A stretch of 38,841 bases of DNA from Lachnospiraceae bacterium (lineage in GTDB: Bacteria > Bacillota > Clostridia > Lachnospirales > Lachnospiraceae), in the NCBI GenBank assembly GCA_017455435.1, contig JAFTAU010000008.1, forward strand, positions 1-38,841, read 5' to 3'. The position numbers and the translations under genes are program-made. The notes under the pieces were generated by a model. That model saw only the letters and a list, made by a program, of their open reading frames with translations. It did no database searches and was not told the origin of the DNA. Of this stretch, positions 8,953-17,328 are shown one piece after another. Numbering within the stretch: position 1 is the first letter of the stretch; each line of letters opens with the position of its first letter.

Positions 8953-10599
8953 TCAATCCCTCATAATGCGAAGCTTTTTGGCGAGTCTCGCTATCTTGTT
9001 TCCGAGAGGAATGCGCGACAGATCAACCTCATCGATTCCTTTTGTCAGAATCAGCAGAATACCGTATATTACGATGCCTGCGGCCACCGAAACGACAACA
9101 GAGATAATATTGCTATGTGTAAGCGAGAACAGCAGCTTGTAAATAAAGTACGAGGCGACGCCCATTACCGCGGCGGAAATGCCCGGGCTGACAAAAGTCT
9201 TTGCAATCTCCTGCCTGTAGTTGAGTTTGTTTCTCAGACAGATATTGTTTGCTACACACATGACCATATAAAAGACGATATTGGAAAGAATAACTCCATA
9301 AATACCCAGATCAAAAATGTAAAGCAGCGCAAACAGCACCACGACATGAATTGCCAGCGCGATAACGGCGTTTCTGACCGGAATCCAGATATTGCCTATA
9401 CCTTGCAGGATGGAATTGGTAGTGGTGGAAAACGCCGTAAAGAATATCGCAGTTGAACCGTAGATCATCATAGCGGTCGCGGCATTGTTGTTTCCGCGAA
9501 ACAGCAGGTTCATAACAGGACCAGCCAGAACAGCGAGACCAATCGTGGCAGGAATGGCTATAACCATATTAAATCTGATAGCCGTGCCGGATTTGTCCAC
9601 TATCTCAGTAGTGCGGCCTCTCTGCATGGCGGCAGCAAGCGTGGGAATGACTGCCGAACCAAGCGAAGTGGCTATGGCCGTAGGAACATGAACCAGCAGC
9701 ATATATTTGCCGTTAAAAGCCCCCCATATGCCGGAATAATCTGTCTTTGTATATCCGGCAAAAATGGCCTGATCAATAACCGTGCTTATCTGATAAATGG
9801 TGGTGCTCATCAGTACCGGGAAAATCGTCATTACCAGTACCTTTAAAAGATGAGAATGCCTGTCTCTCTCAGAGCCGGTATCACGGGCGGCTTTGGCTTT
9901 TATGCGGGATCTTTGACCAAAGAAAAGCAGGGCGCAGAAAACCAGTGCAGCCAGAGCGCCTGCGCCGGTTCCTATAGTGCCGCCCGCAGCGCCGTAGGAA
10001 GCGCTGTAGTAGTTTTCTGTCCCGGAAGCGAGATCCACAGCGGTTCCTGCTTTAAACAGCAGATATCCTGCCAGCAGGCTGACGATTGCATTTACTATCT
10101 GCTCTATGATCTGTGAGAAGGCTGTGGGAACCATTGTCCTGTATCCCTGGAAATAGCCTCTCAGAGTGCCGAGAAACGCCATTATAAAGATAGTGGGCGC
10201 GAGCGTTTTGATGGCGAACGCCGCCTGCGGCATTTTCATCAGAGCAGCGAAGCCGTCTGCGCCGAAAAAACACACAGCGCCGATTATACCGCCGGAAATC
10301 AGCGAAAAGATGCACGCAGAGATAAACAGTTTGTAGCTGTTATAATACTGCCTGACAGAGAGCCTGGCTGCTATCAGTCTGGATAGAGCAAGCGGCAGCG
10401 TATAACTGGATATCAGCAGCAGAATATTGTAAATGCTGTAAGCTGTGGAATAAACTCCGATGCCTTCTTCGCCGATAATATTTGTCAGAGGAACTCTGTA
10501 TAATAAGCCGATTAGCCGGACAATGATTCCGGCTATGGCTAAGATGCTTCCCTGTACCAGGAAATTTTTTGATTTTGAGGAGTCCGGTTTATTCGTCAT
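8953..10599 (-). CDS. Polysaccharide/lipid II flippase-like membrane protein (YtgP/SpoVB/MurJ-type, MOP superfamily)
   Basis: 548 residues with about fourteen hydrophobic segments spread over the whole length. The start is typical of this group: SILAIAGIIVRLIGLLYRVPLTNIIG and then EGIGVYSTAYSIYNILLLIS. It belongs to COG2244 (MATE-like exporters), which includes stage V sporulation protein B and the YtgP/MurJ lipid II flippases of Bacillota. A housekeeping role in moving lipid-linked cell-wall precursors is more likely than a spore role, because no sporulation gene is nearby; that is inference. Its ATG overlaps the DUF3048 stop codon by 4 bases, which joins it to the lipoprotein gene. Confidence 0.88.
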   Translation of the reverse strand: MTNKPDSSKSKNFLVQGSILAIAGIIVRLIGLLYRVPLTNIIGEEGIGVYSTAYSIYNILLLISSYTLPLALSRLIAARLSVRQYYNSYKLFISACIFSLISGGIIGAVCFFGADGFAALMKMPQAAFAIKTLAPTIFIMAFLGTLRGYFQGYRTMVPTAFSQIIEQIVNAIVSLLAGYLLFKAGTAVDLASGTENYYSASYGAAGGTIGTGAGALAALVFCALLFFGQRSRIKAKAARDTGSERDRHSHLLKVLVMTIFPVLMSTTIYQISTVIDQAIFAGYTKTDYSGIWGAFNGKYMLLVHVPTAIATSLGSAVIPTLAAAMQRGRTTEIVDKSGTAIRFNMVIAIPATIGLAVLAGPVMNLLFRGNNNAATAMMIYGSTAIFFTAFSTTTNSILQGIGNIWIPVRNAVIALAIHVVVLFALLYIFDLGIYGVILSNIVFYMVMCVANNICLRNKLNYRQEIAKTFVSPGISAAVMGVASYFIYKLLFSLTHSNIISVVVSVAAGIVIYGILLILTKGIDEVDLSRIPLGNKIARLAKKLRIMRD

Positions 10600-11690
10600 T
10601 CAAATACAGACTCTCCTGTCATCTTTGGTAGAACGATGCAAACCCAGCTCTTTCCGGGATTGAGGCGTATTTCAGTGCCGTCGTCATAGTAATAATGTGT
10701 ATTGCCCCAGTAGCTTTCTTTTTCCCATGTAATATCGACAACCTTACCGTTAGTGACAAAAGCGCCTTTTCCCGTGCCGACGGTATTGATGTATTTGTTC
10801 TTGTGGTCATCCTCGAGATGGTAGGTGCAGTACTGGATGATAATGTTTTTGACCGCGAGCTGCAGACCGGTGTCACCGTCCTTGTGCTCTTCGCCCCATG
10901 CATACCTGTAATACAGACCGTCTTCGGAATTGTAGACGAAATAAGAACGGTTCTGGGTAAAGCCTGTTGTTACTTTATTGGCGGTTCTGCCGTTTTCGAG
11001 AAGATTGGGTGAGCCTTCCTCGGCGAATTTAAACTTGTAAGAGAAATCCTCGGCAACTTCACGTCTGAATTTGCGGTATTCAATGCGTTTTTCGATTTTT
11101 GCCTGGTTGGTAAAATTGTTATGACCGGTCAGATGGTCGCTGCTGGTAAACTGGGCGTCGTAGTCCTTGTTGACCACCTCGATATCGTCACAGTTTGAGC
11201 TGTTGAGTTTTTCGAGAGCATATTTGCTGTGCCCGTTATGAACCAGAATGCCGTCATATTCTGCAAGGATACCGGGATGATATGACCTGCATGAACGAAG
11301 CGGACCTATACGGTCAAGAGAAGAAATATCCTGGAAAATGGCAGTGAGTCTGACCTCGTTCGCCTCTATCGGAACTTCATAAACCACATCGGCAGCGGAA
11401 ATTCCGCACTGCGGACGGGCTTTGCGTTCATTATCAATCTGAAAGCCGAGGGGACGGAGCTTTGCCACCTCTTCTGATATGGGCAGACCCGTCAAAAAAC
11501 TGTAGGTATATCCCTCCGGAAGCCCGGCGGCCTGAGTAGTCTCGATGTCAGGCAGAGTAAGCTCTGCTATGGATTCCGGAATCTTAGCAGTTGCAGATTC
11601 GGCTTCGGTGATAATATCCTCGCCGCAGCCCGAAGTCAAAAACGTAGCAACAATAAGTAATGTCGCAATAACTCTGATTGATTTTTTCAT
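10596..11690 (-). CDS. DUF3048 domain lipoprotein (YerB-like)
   Basis: 364 residues. A short signal peptide ends in the lipobox LTSGC with C22 as the predicted lipidated residue, so the protein should be anchored outside the membrane. The mature part has the DUF3048 pattern: LPEGYTYSFLTGLPI, RPLGFQIDNERKARPQCGIS, ADVVYEVPIEANEVRLTAIF, IGPLRSCRSYH and, near the end, NPGKSWVCIVLP. Family function is not known. B. subtilis YerB is a related lipoprotein. An AGAGAG-type ribosome site precedes the ATG, nine bases after ybeY. It overlaps the downstream flippase gene by 4 bases, which hints at an envelope role, though only by position. Confidence 0.9.
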   Translation of the reverse strand: MKKSIRVIATLLIVATFLTSGCGEDIITEAESATAKIPESIAELTLPDIETTQAAGLPEGYTYSFLTGLPISEEVAKLRPLGFQIDNERKARPQCGISAADVVYEVPIEANEVRLTAIFQDISSLDRIGPLRSCRSYHPGILAEYDGILVHNGHSKYALEKLNSSNCDDIEVVNKDYDAQFTSSDHLTGHNNFTNQAKIEKRIEYRKFRREVAEDFSYKFKFAEEGSPNLLENGRTANKVTTGFTQNRSYFVYNSEDGLYYRYAWGEEHKDGDTGLQLAVKNIIIQYCTYHLEDDHKNKYINTVGTGKGAFVTNGKVVDITWEKESYWGNTHYYYDDGTEIRLNPGKSWVCIVLPKMTGESVFE

Positions 11691-11699
11691 AAATCTCTC

Positions 11700-12197
11700 C
11701 TATCGCGTTATATTTAAAGCATTCAGTACTTTGTTTTGCTTTTCTTCCATAAGAAGGCGCTCATCCTCCGCTTCGTGATCGTATCCTAAGAGGTGCAGCA
11801 TGCTGTGAGCTATCAGAAAAGCGTATTCTCTGCGGACTTTGTGTCCGTACATCTGAGCCTGACTGATAACTTTCTCTGTTGAAATCACAATGTCACCCAG
11901 CATCAGCTCTCCGGTCTCGAGGTTAAAGATGGCACCGTCACCGGGCTTCAGAGAAGAAAAGCAGGACGGACTGTTCCATTCGACACAAGGGAAAGAAAGC
12001 ACATCGGTAGGACGGTCAATACCCCTGAATTCTTTGTTCAGCTCCTTGATGCCTGAGTCGTCTGTCAAAAGAACGTTTACCTCAGCCTCAAAAGGACAGC
12101 CTTCAAAGTCGAGAACGGCTTTTACCACTTTTTCGGTCAAGGCTCTGTATTTGATGCCGAGTGCGGCAGCATTGTTTTTTTCAATGTAAATCTGCAT
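11700..12197 (-). CDS. ybeY: Endoribonuclease YbeY (rRNA maturation factor)
   Basis: 165 residues. The zinc-binding H-X3-H-X5-H motif is H131, H135 and H141 in HSMLHLLGYDHE. The usual upstream block is present as FRGIDRPTDVLSFP, followed by LGDIVIS. YbeY is a metal-dependent endoribonuclease involved in 16S rRNA 3'-end maturation and ribosome quality control. It starts one base after the phoH stop codon, and phoH-ybeY is one of the most conserved gene pairs in bacteria. About fifteen residues between the RPTDVLSFP and GDIVIS blocks (WNSPSCFSSLKPGDG) look like an ordinary surface-loop extension. Confidence 0.96.
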   Translation of the reverse strand: MQIYIEKNNAAALGIKYRALTEKVVKAVLDFEGCPFEAEVNVLLTDDSGIKELNKEFRGIDRPTDVLSFPCVEWNSPSCFSSLKPGDGAIFNLETGELMLGDIVISTEKVISQAQMYGHKVRREYAFLIAHSMLHLLGYDHEAEDERLLMEEKQNKVLNALNITR

Positions 12198-12198
12198 A

Positions 12199-13191
12199 TT
12201 ATTTGCTCTGGCCGCGTCTTTTGGCAGCGGCTGCTTCTTTTTTCTCGAATTTTTCGTAAGCTTCTACAATCTTCTGTACCAGAGGATGTCTGACTACGTC
12301 GCGGTTTGTCAGCTCTACCACGGCAATTCCCTCTACCCCCGAAAGAACCTTCAGAGCAACGTCGAGTCCGGATTTCTGACCGGCGGGGAGATCCTTTTGC
12401 GTAGTATCACCGGTCACTATCACCTTTGAGCCGAAACCGATACGCGTCAGGAACATTTTCATCTGGGCAGGAGTGGTGTTTTGAGCCTCATCCAGAATAA
12501 TATAGGCGTTGTCGAGCGTCCTGCCTCTCATATATGCAAGCGGAGCGACTTCGATAGCGCCTTTTTCGTAATTGTGCAGATAGCTTTCGGCTCCCATAAT
12601 CTGATAAAGGGCATCGTAGAGCGGTCTGAGATAGGGGTCAATCTTGCTCTGGAGATCTCCCGGCAGAAAGCCGAGCTTTTCTCCGGCTTCGATAGCCGGT
12701 CTGGTGAGGATGATGCGGTCAACCTCGCCTTCTTTGAAGGCGGAAATCGCCATAGCCATAGCCAGGTAGGTTTTTCCGGTGCCGGCGGGCCCGAGTCCGA
12801 AACAGACCATGTTGTTCTTGATAGCCTCGACATATTTTTTCTGACCGAGGGTCTTTGGTTTTACGGGCTTTCCGCCAACAGTGCGGCAGATTACTTCGTT
12901 ATCTATTTCGACGAGCTTTGAATCGATATTATCCAGCGCAGAGGCAATGGAATAATCCACGCTCTGTTCAGTCACATGGCTGCCTCTCTCCGATAGCTGT
13001 GCCAGCTCTCCTATCACCTTTTCGGCGGAAGCGACAGCGGTTTCATCACCCATCAGTGTAATGCTGTCGCCGCGTGAAACAATGTCTACGCGAAAAGCTT
13101 TTTCTATCTTTCGGAAATACCTGTCGAGCTCTCCGCTGACATCGCGGAGGGCGTTTTGGGACAGCTCGATTTTTTTGATGGTTTCAGCCAT
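12199..13191 (-). CDS. phoH: PhoH-family ATPase
   Basis: 330 residues. Walker A is GPAGTGKT at 134-141, and the Walker B region is DNAYIILDEAQNTTPAQMKMFLTRIGFGSK. An N-terminal KH-like segment precedes the ATPase, as in B. subtilis PhoH (YqfE-type). The precise role is unsettled; the constant link with ybeY suggests RNA or ribosome metabolism. The AAAGGAG site 6-12 bases before the ATG supports this start. A short extended -10 promoter lies just upstream and the rpsU terminator lies behind it. The gene therefore probably heads the long unit phoH-ybeY-DUF3048-flippase. The C-terminus is rich in lysine and alanine. Confidence 0.95.
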   Translation of the reverse strand: MAETIKKIELSQNALRDVSGELDRYFRKIEKAFRVDIVSRGDSITLMGDETAVASAEKVIGELAQLSERGSHVTEQSVDYSIASALDNIDSKLVEIDNEVICRTVGGKPVKPKTLGQKKYVEAIKNNMVCFGLGPAGTGKTYLAMAMAISAFKEGEVDRIILTRPAIEAGEKLGFLPGDLQSKIDPYLRPLYDALYQIMGAESYLHNYEKGAIEVAPLAYMRGRTLDNAYIILDEAQNTTPAQMKMFLTRIGFGSKVIVTGDTTQKDLPAGQKSGLDVALKVLSGVEGIAVVELTNRDVVRHPLVQKIVEAYEKFEKKEAAAAKRRGQSK

Positions 13192-13215
13192 TTATACTCC
13201 TTTTTTCGAAAAGAT

Positions 13216-13224
13216 ATTTTATCA
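13216..13224 (-). promoter_or_regulatory. Candidate extended -10 promoter for the phoH operon
   Basis: On the minus strand the sequence TGATAAAAT (TG-N-TAAAAT) matches an extended -10 element. It sits 25 bases before the phoH ATG, leaving a leader of about 17 bases that contains the ribosome site. No good -35 is visible at 16-18 bases. The region between this element and the terminator behind rpsU shows no gene. Confidence 0.4.
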
Positions 13225-13302
13225 TAAATCATTAGTAAATAAAAGGGTTTTGGGTGCTTAAAATCCTTCATAAAGAATGCACCGCAAAAGCCGGTCTATA
13301 TG

Positions 13303-13327
13303 TTTTTTGGGGCAAAAGCCCAAAAAA
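13303..13327 (-). repeat. Second hairpin that shares an A/T arm with the rpsU terminator
   Basis: TTTTTTGGGG, then CAAAAG, then CCCAAAAAA forms an inverted repeat with one extra G. On the minus-strand RNA its 5' arm is the U-tract of the rpsU terminator (13322-13327). The two hairpins therefore overlap, and the second could fold only after readthrough. It may be a back-up terminator remnant or a stabilising 3' hairpin. Confidence 0.5.
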
Positions 13328-13354
13328 CGCAACCCATATGGATTGCGTTTTTTT
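13322..13354 (-). terminator. Rho-independent terminator of rpsU
   Basis: Minus-strand RNA reads AACGCAAUCC, loop AUAU, GGGUUGCGUU, then a U-run. Only a G-U wobble interrupts an otherwise complete 10-bp stem, and the flanking A-tract extends it. It begins about 17 bases after the rpsU stop codon. On the plus strand the same position is a C-A mismatch, so the signal is stronger for minus-strand transcripts, although U-runs exist on both sides. Confidence 0.85.
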
Positions 13355-13370
13355 CGATGAAAACAAATAA

Positions 13371-13544
13371 TTAATACTTGCGCTTACGAGCGGCCTCTGA
13401 TTTTTTCTTACGTTTTACGCTGGGCTTTTCGTAATGCTCTCTCTTGCGAATCTCCTGCTGGATACCGTCCTTTACGCAAGCGCGCTTAAATCTGCGGAGA
13501 GCGATGTCAAGATTTTCGTTTTCTTTTACGGTTACGTATGCCAT
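13371..13544 (-). CDS. rpsU: 30S ribosomal protein S21
   Basis: 57 residues, read directly from the sequence and too short for the usual ORF cut-off. The protein starts [19 protein letters not shown] and continues [20 protein letters not shown]. It ends in the basic tail typical of S21 ([14 protein letters not shown]). S21 binds the 30S platform near the anti-Shine-Dalgarno region. The ribosome site GGAGGAGGTG lies about 8 bases before the ATG. A consensus promoter and a terminator bracket the gene, so it is a strong single-gene transcript. In many Clostridia yqfC-yqfD lie between rpsU and phoH; they are missing here. Confidence 0.97.
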   Translation of the reverse strand: MAYVTVKENENLDIALRRFKRACVKDGIQQEIRKREHYEKPSVKRKKKSEAARKRKY

Positions 13545-13573
13545 TTAGTTTTCACCTCCTCCGGCAGGAAATT

Positions 13574-13587
13574 GTGTCAAAAGACAC
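13574..13587 (-). promoter_or_regulatory. Small perfect hairpin in the rpsU 5' leader
   Basis: GTGTC, loop TTTT, GACAC lies in the predicted 45-base rpsU leader, between the transcription start and the ribosome site. It may stabilise the mRNA or serve in control by S21. No evidence beyond the symmetry supports a specific role. Confidence 0.45.
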
Positions 13588-13594
13588 GAAAGCC

Positions 13595-13622
13595 ATTATA
13601 TCAAATAATGTATGGCTGTCAA
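13595..13622 (-). promoter_or_regulatory. Consensus sigma-A promoter of rpsU
   Basis: Minus strand: a perfect TTGACA at 13617-13622, a 16-base spacer and a perfect TATAAT at 13595-13600. It lies 18 bases behind the stop codon of the RNase E/G gene and about 50 bases before the rpsU ATG. This is the best promoter match in the window. Confidence 0.93.
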
Positions 13623-13639
13623 TACGCTATTTTCACGTT

Positions 13640-14773
13640 TCATACGCTCGCCGAAAGCTGCTCTTTTAAGGTCATATGCATCTTTTTGCGGGTGAGCTCC
13701 ACGAGGTTCAGCTTTGTGACGTCCACCACGATTGTCCTGACAGGATCTGAAAAAACTGCTCCTTTTAGGAATTCCACCACTTCATCCATATGGCTTTTTT
13801 TCTTCATGTCGATAAAATCAATGATAATGATTCCCGACAGATTTCTGAGTCGGATCTGGCGCGCAGCTTCTCTTGCAGCTTCAAGATTTGTGACAAAAAA
13901 TGTTTCCTCCATATTCTTTTTGGAATCGTTTTTGCCGGTGTTTACGTCGATTACCGTCATCGCCTCGGTTTCGTCTATCACTATGTATCCGCCGCATTTT
14001 AGCCAGACCTTTCGGCCTGAGGCTTCTTTTATCAGGGTTTCGGTTTTGTACAGCTTTGAAAGAGGCAAAAGCTCGTCCTCATAAAACGTGACATTAGCGT
14101 CCGGGAAGGATGAAAGTATGTTTTCATAAACGGCTTTGTCATCCGTGACTATCTCACAGGCTTCTTTCATATCCCGGATCTTGTCGATGTAATAAGCGGT
14201 TCCGGAAAAGATTTTCTTGTGTTCAGGAGTATGGGCGGCGCGGCTTTTGAGCTCTTCTATCAGCTTCATATGAGAATAAGCCTCGCCGAGGATTTTCTCG
14301 TCCGTGGCCTTCTCCGATTTTGTGCGAAGAATAAAAGAATAATTATCATCGTAGGAAAATGTGGAATCAAAGAGCTGCTGCAAATCGAATTTCCTGTTAT
14401 TATCAGTGAATTTTGAGGATATGCCCAGGCTGTAGAGGCCTTCGGTAACAACGACAAATTCGCCGGGAATTGAGATATTGATTGAGCATTCGGCGTCCTT
14501 GGATTTTGATTTTTCTTTTACTATCTGGACCGGCAGGACGTCGCCGGTTTTGATTTTGTCTTCGGCATCAAGCTGATAAAAGCATTTCACTCCGTCGCCA
14601 ATGGAGATGAAAGCGGAATTGATGTTTTTGGCGATGCTTTCGACTCTGCCGACAAACACGTCGTACAGATGAAAGTCTGATTTTTTCTCAAGATTGATGT
14701 CCACTGCAGTCTGGCCACAGTACTCAATCGTGGTAATCTTTTCTTTGTAGTCGGTAATAATCAGCTTATTCAT
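13640..14773 (-). CDS. rng: Ribonuclease E/G family protein (Rng-like), short form
   Basis: 377 residues. An N-terminal S1-like domain (about 36-105, with VGRVESIAKNINSAFISIGDG) is followed by the RNase E/G core. The two catalytic aspartates are visible: D276 in VIDVNTGKND and D319 in IIIIDFIDM. The chain stops soon after DVTKLNLVELTRKK. It therefore lacks the CPxC zinc-link and the small C-terminal domain through which E. coli RNase E/G dimerises. Many clostridial homologues are also shortened, so this need not be a defect. The gene overlaps TIGR03936 by 8 bases. The usual clostridial neighbours rplU-rpmA do not follow; rpsU does. Confidence 0.92.
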   Translation of the reverse strand: MNKLIITDYKEKITTIEYCGQTAVDINLEKKSDFHLYDVFVGRVESIAKNINSAFISIGDGVKCFYQLDAEDKIKTGDVLPVQIVKEKSKSKDAECSINISIPGEFVVVTEGLYSLGISSKFTDNNRKFDLQQLFDSTFSYDDNYSFILRTKSEKATDEKILGEAYSHMKLIEELKSRAAHTPEHKKIFSGTAYYIDKIRDMKEACEIVTDDKAVYENILSSFPDANVTFYEDELLPLSKLYKTETLIKEASGRKVWLKCGGYIVIDETEAMTVIDVNTGKNDSKKNMEETFFVTNLEAAREAARQIRLRNLSGIIIIDFIDMKKKSHMDEVVEFLKGAVFSDPVRTIVVDVTKLNLVELTRKKMHMTLKEQLSASV

Positions 14774-15479
14774 TTATTTCTCCTATTTCTCCGAGAGATA
14801 CATATTTATCGCCGACCACCGTAAACTGGTCGAGCCGCGTGATATGAATGCTCCCGGACCTGAAGGCGTCCTCTCCCGAAAAAGGAAGGCCGCAATATTC
14901 AAAAAAAGCATCGAGCACCGAGGCGGGTTTTATACTGACGTCGCTCCCGGCTCTAAGAAGCAGCGTGAGTGAGTCTCCATTACAGATTCCGCTCAGCAGC
15001 AGAGGCTTTATATCAACATATGAAAGAGATGTCCTGGTCTTCTTTTCGATTGTGATATTGCTTTGTGAAGAAAAAGAATCCCAGAGGTTTGCAAGGTCAC
15101 CGGGGAAAGGAGATCCGTAAGAAAAATCCACTCTGTACCGGCAGGCTTTCAGCGTCGCCATCGCATTTGTTTTTACGTTTTCGGGCAGGATGCGGAAGGA
15201 TGTGACTTTCAGTTCTTTAGGAAGCTGCTCATTAAAGCGCTTTATCATTTCGGAGGCGGGCAGCACGGAGTTAAATTCGCCGTCAAAATACTCTCCCTCC
15301 GACTCCATGCCGAGACTGAGCGGCGAGGCGAAAGAAAGAATCTGGTGCGGATTAAAACCCTGTGAATAGGCTATATCAAATCCGGCGCGTCGGATGGCCT
15401 TTTGAAAGCAGCGCATGATGTCCAGATGACCCACATAGCAGAGGTCTCCCTTCTTTTCAAATCTGATTCTTGCTTTCAA
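14766..15479 (-). CDS. TIGR03936 / DUF2344 radical-SAM-linked protein
   Basis: 237 residues from a TTG start. The frame is open for 14 codons further upstream to an ATG at 15521. However, a perfect AGGAGGT at 15487-15493 sits 7 bases before TTG at 15479, and the resulting N-terminus KARIRFEKKGDLCYVGHLD is the family start. The family block continues GFDIAYSQGFNPHQILSFAS and PLSLGMESEGEYFD. It is found as a separate gene or fused to the C-terminus of TIGR03960 radical-SAM proteins, and its function is unknown. Here it overlaps the end of the TIGR03960 gene by 23 bases and the start of rng by 8, so the three are co-translated. Confidence 0.9.
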   Translation of the reverse strand: MKARIRFEKKGDLCYVGHLDIMRCFQKAIRRAGFDIAYSQGFNPHQILSFASPLSLGMESEGEYFDGEFNSVLPASEMIKRFNEQLPKELKVTSFRILPENVKTNAMATLKACRYRVDFSYGSPFPGDLANLWDSFSSQSNITIEKKTRTSLSYVDIKPLLLSGICNGDSLTLLLRAGSDVSIKPASVLDAFFEYCGLPFSGEDAFRSGSIHITRLDQFTVVGDKYVSLGEIGEINE

Positions 15480-17328
15480 AGCAGATACCTCCTTTAAAGC
15501 GTGCCGCGCCGCAGCCGGCACACTCCCTGCGGCAGTTTTCGGTTGTGACGGCCAGCCCGGCTTTTTCCCACTCGGACAGCAGAAACTTTTTTGTCACTCC
15601 CACATCTATAAAATCCCAGGGGAAAACTTCGTCCGCGCTCCTCTTCCTTTCGGTGTAAAAGGCGATATCAACGCCGCATTCCTCAAAGGCCGCTCGCCAT
15701 TTTTCAAAATCAAAGTATTCAGTCCACGCGTCGAATAAAGCGCCGTTTTTGTATGCTTGATATATAACCTGAGAGAGCCTGCGATCGCCCCTTGCCAGAA
15801 CGCCCTCCAATATGGACGTCTTGGCGTCGTTGTACTGATAATGCAGAGATTTGTGATTAAGCGTGATACGGAAGCTGTCCTTTACCAGATAAGCTCTGCG
15901 CAGGTACTCTTCTTCGTTTTGCATGGAGGCCCATTGAAAAGGGGTAAAGGGCTTTGGCACGAAAAACGACGAGCTGGCGTTTATCTGTATTTTGCCGTTT
16001 CGCTTTTCCTTTGGGATGTCCTCGTAATAACGCTTTGCTATCTTTTCGCACAGCTCGACAATTGCAGTCAGATCCTCGTCGGTTTCGGTCGGTTGACCGA
16101 CCATAAAATAGAGTTTAACTTTATTCCAGCCGGCTTCAAAAGCAGAGCCGGCGCCATCCAGGATTTCTTCTTCAGTAAGGCCCTTGTTGATGACGTTTCT
16201 GAGACGCTGTGAACCGGCCTCCGGCGCGAAGGTGACAGAGCTTTTGCGGACGTCGAGCAGCAGCTTCATAACGTCGAGAGAAAACTCGTCTATACGCAGC
16301 GAGGGCAGAGAAATATTGATTTTGCGCCGGTTGCACTCTTCTATCAGACTGCGGATAAGCGGCTCGAGACGGCTGTAATCGCTGGTGGAAAGCGAGCTGA
16401 GACAGATTTCCTCGTGACCTGTGGTGCCCAGAAGGCGCCTCGCAAGGGCCAGCATCTGCTCCAGGTCTTTTTCTCGCTGAGGCTTATACACGCTGCCGGC
16501 CTGGCAGAATCTGCAGCCGCGGATGCAGCCGCGCATTATTTCGAGCACCACTCTGTCCTGAACGGGCTTGATATAAGGAATAATCGGCTTTTCGGGATAA
16601 GGTGCAGCGGCAAAATCCGTAACCACTACTTTTCTGACCTTGTCCGGAGCGCCGCCCGTGGCCTCGTAGGACTTCACGGTGCCGTCTTCATTGTAAGTTA
16701 CCTTGTAGAGCGAAGGGGCGTAAATCCCCGGAATTTTTGACGCTTCCTTTATAAACTGCTCACGCTTCTTTCCGGAGACTTTGCAGCTCTTATAAAGGTC
16801 TATCAGTTCGTCATAAGAGACCTCTCCCTCGCCGATATAAAACAAGTCAAAGAAATCCGCTATGGGCTCGGGATTGTATGCGCACGGGCCGCCGCCTATT
16901 ACTATCGGGTCTTTATCTGTTCTGCCTGCGGCAAACAGCGGTATGCCTGACAGCTCGAGAATCTGGAGAATATTCGTATAGCACATTTCGTACTGAAGAG
17001 TTATTCCCAGAAAATCAAAACATCGCACCGGGTCCTGGCTCTCCAGCGCAAAGAGGGGAATCTCCCTTTCTCTCATGATGGCGTCGAGATCCGGCCATGG
17101 ACTGTATACGCGCTCGCACCACACATCCTCGCGCCGGTTCAGCATATCATAGATAATAGGCAGACCGAGATGCGACATGCCAACCTCATAGACGTCCGGA
17201 AAACACATGCAAAAACGCACCGTATCATCAAGCGGCGTTTTTTGTACAGCGTTTATTTCGTTTCCCAGATATCTCGCGGGCTTTTCCACCCGCATCAGGA
17301 CGTCATGAGGCAATGCGAGCTTTCTCAT
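15457..17328 (-). CDS. TIGR03960 family B12-binding-like/radical SAM protein
   Basis: 623 residues. The N-terminal part (about 35-180) resembles a degenerate cobalamin-binding domain with CFPDVYEVGMSHLGL and GGGPCAYNPEPIADFFD. The radical-SAM core has C268-X3-C272-X2-C275 in MRGCIRGCRFCQAGS, followed by EICLSSLSTSDYS and FAPEAGSQRLRNVINKG. A C-terminal cysteine group (CRRECAGCGAARFKGGIC) could hold a second metal cluster. Substrate and reaction are unknown. The genomic link with TIGR03936 and RNase E/G is widespread in Clostridia, so RNA or ribosome modification is a reasonable guess. It abuts recU. Confidence 0.92.
   Translation of the reverse strand: MRKLALPHDVLMRVEKPARYLGNEINAVQKTPLDDTVRFCMCFPDVYEVGMSHLGLPIIYDMLNRREDVWCERVYSPWPDLDAIMREREIPLFALESQDPVRCFDFLGITLQYEMCYTNILQILELSGIPLFAAGRTDKDPIVIGGGPCAYNPEPIADFFDLFYIGEGEVSYDELIDLYKSCKVSGKKREQFIKEASKIPGIYAPSLYKVTYNEDGTVKSYEATGGAPDKVRKVVVTDFAAAPYPEKPIIPYIKPVQDRVVLEIMRGCIRGCRFCQAGSVYKPQREKDLEQMLALARRLLGTTGHEEICLSSLSTSDYSRLEPLIRSLIEECNRRKINISLPSLRIDEFSLDVMKLLLDVRKSSVTFAPEAGSQRLRNVINKGLTEEEILDGAGSAFEAGWNKVKLYFMVGQPTETDEDLTAIVELCEKIAKRYYEDIPKEKRNGKIQINASSSFFVPKPFTPFQWASMQNEEEYLRRAYLVKDSFRITLNHKSLHYQYNDAKTSILEGVLARGDRRLSQVIYQAYKNGALFDAWTEYFDFEKWRAAFEECGVDIAFYTERKRSADEVFPWDFIDVGVTKKFLLSEWEKAGLAVTTENCRRECAGCGAARFKGGICFESKNQI

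Noticed and set aside
8953..10599. SpoVB-like protein as proof of sporulation
   Set aside because: The family includes housekeeping lipid II flippases, and no other spore gene is seen in the window.
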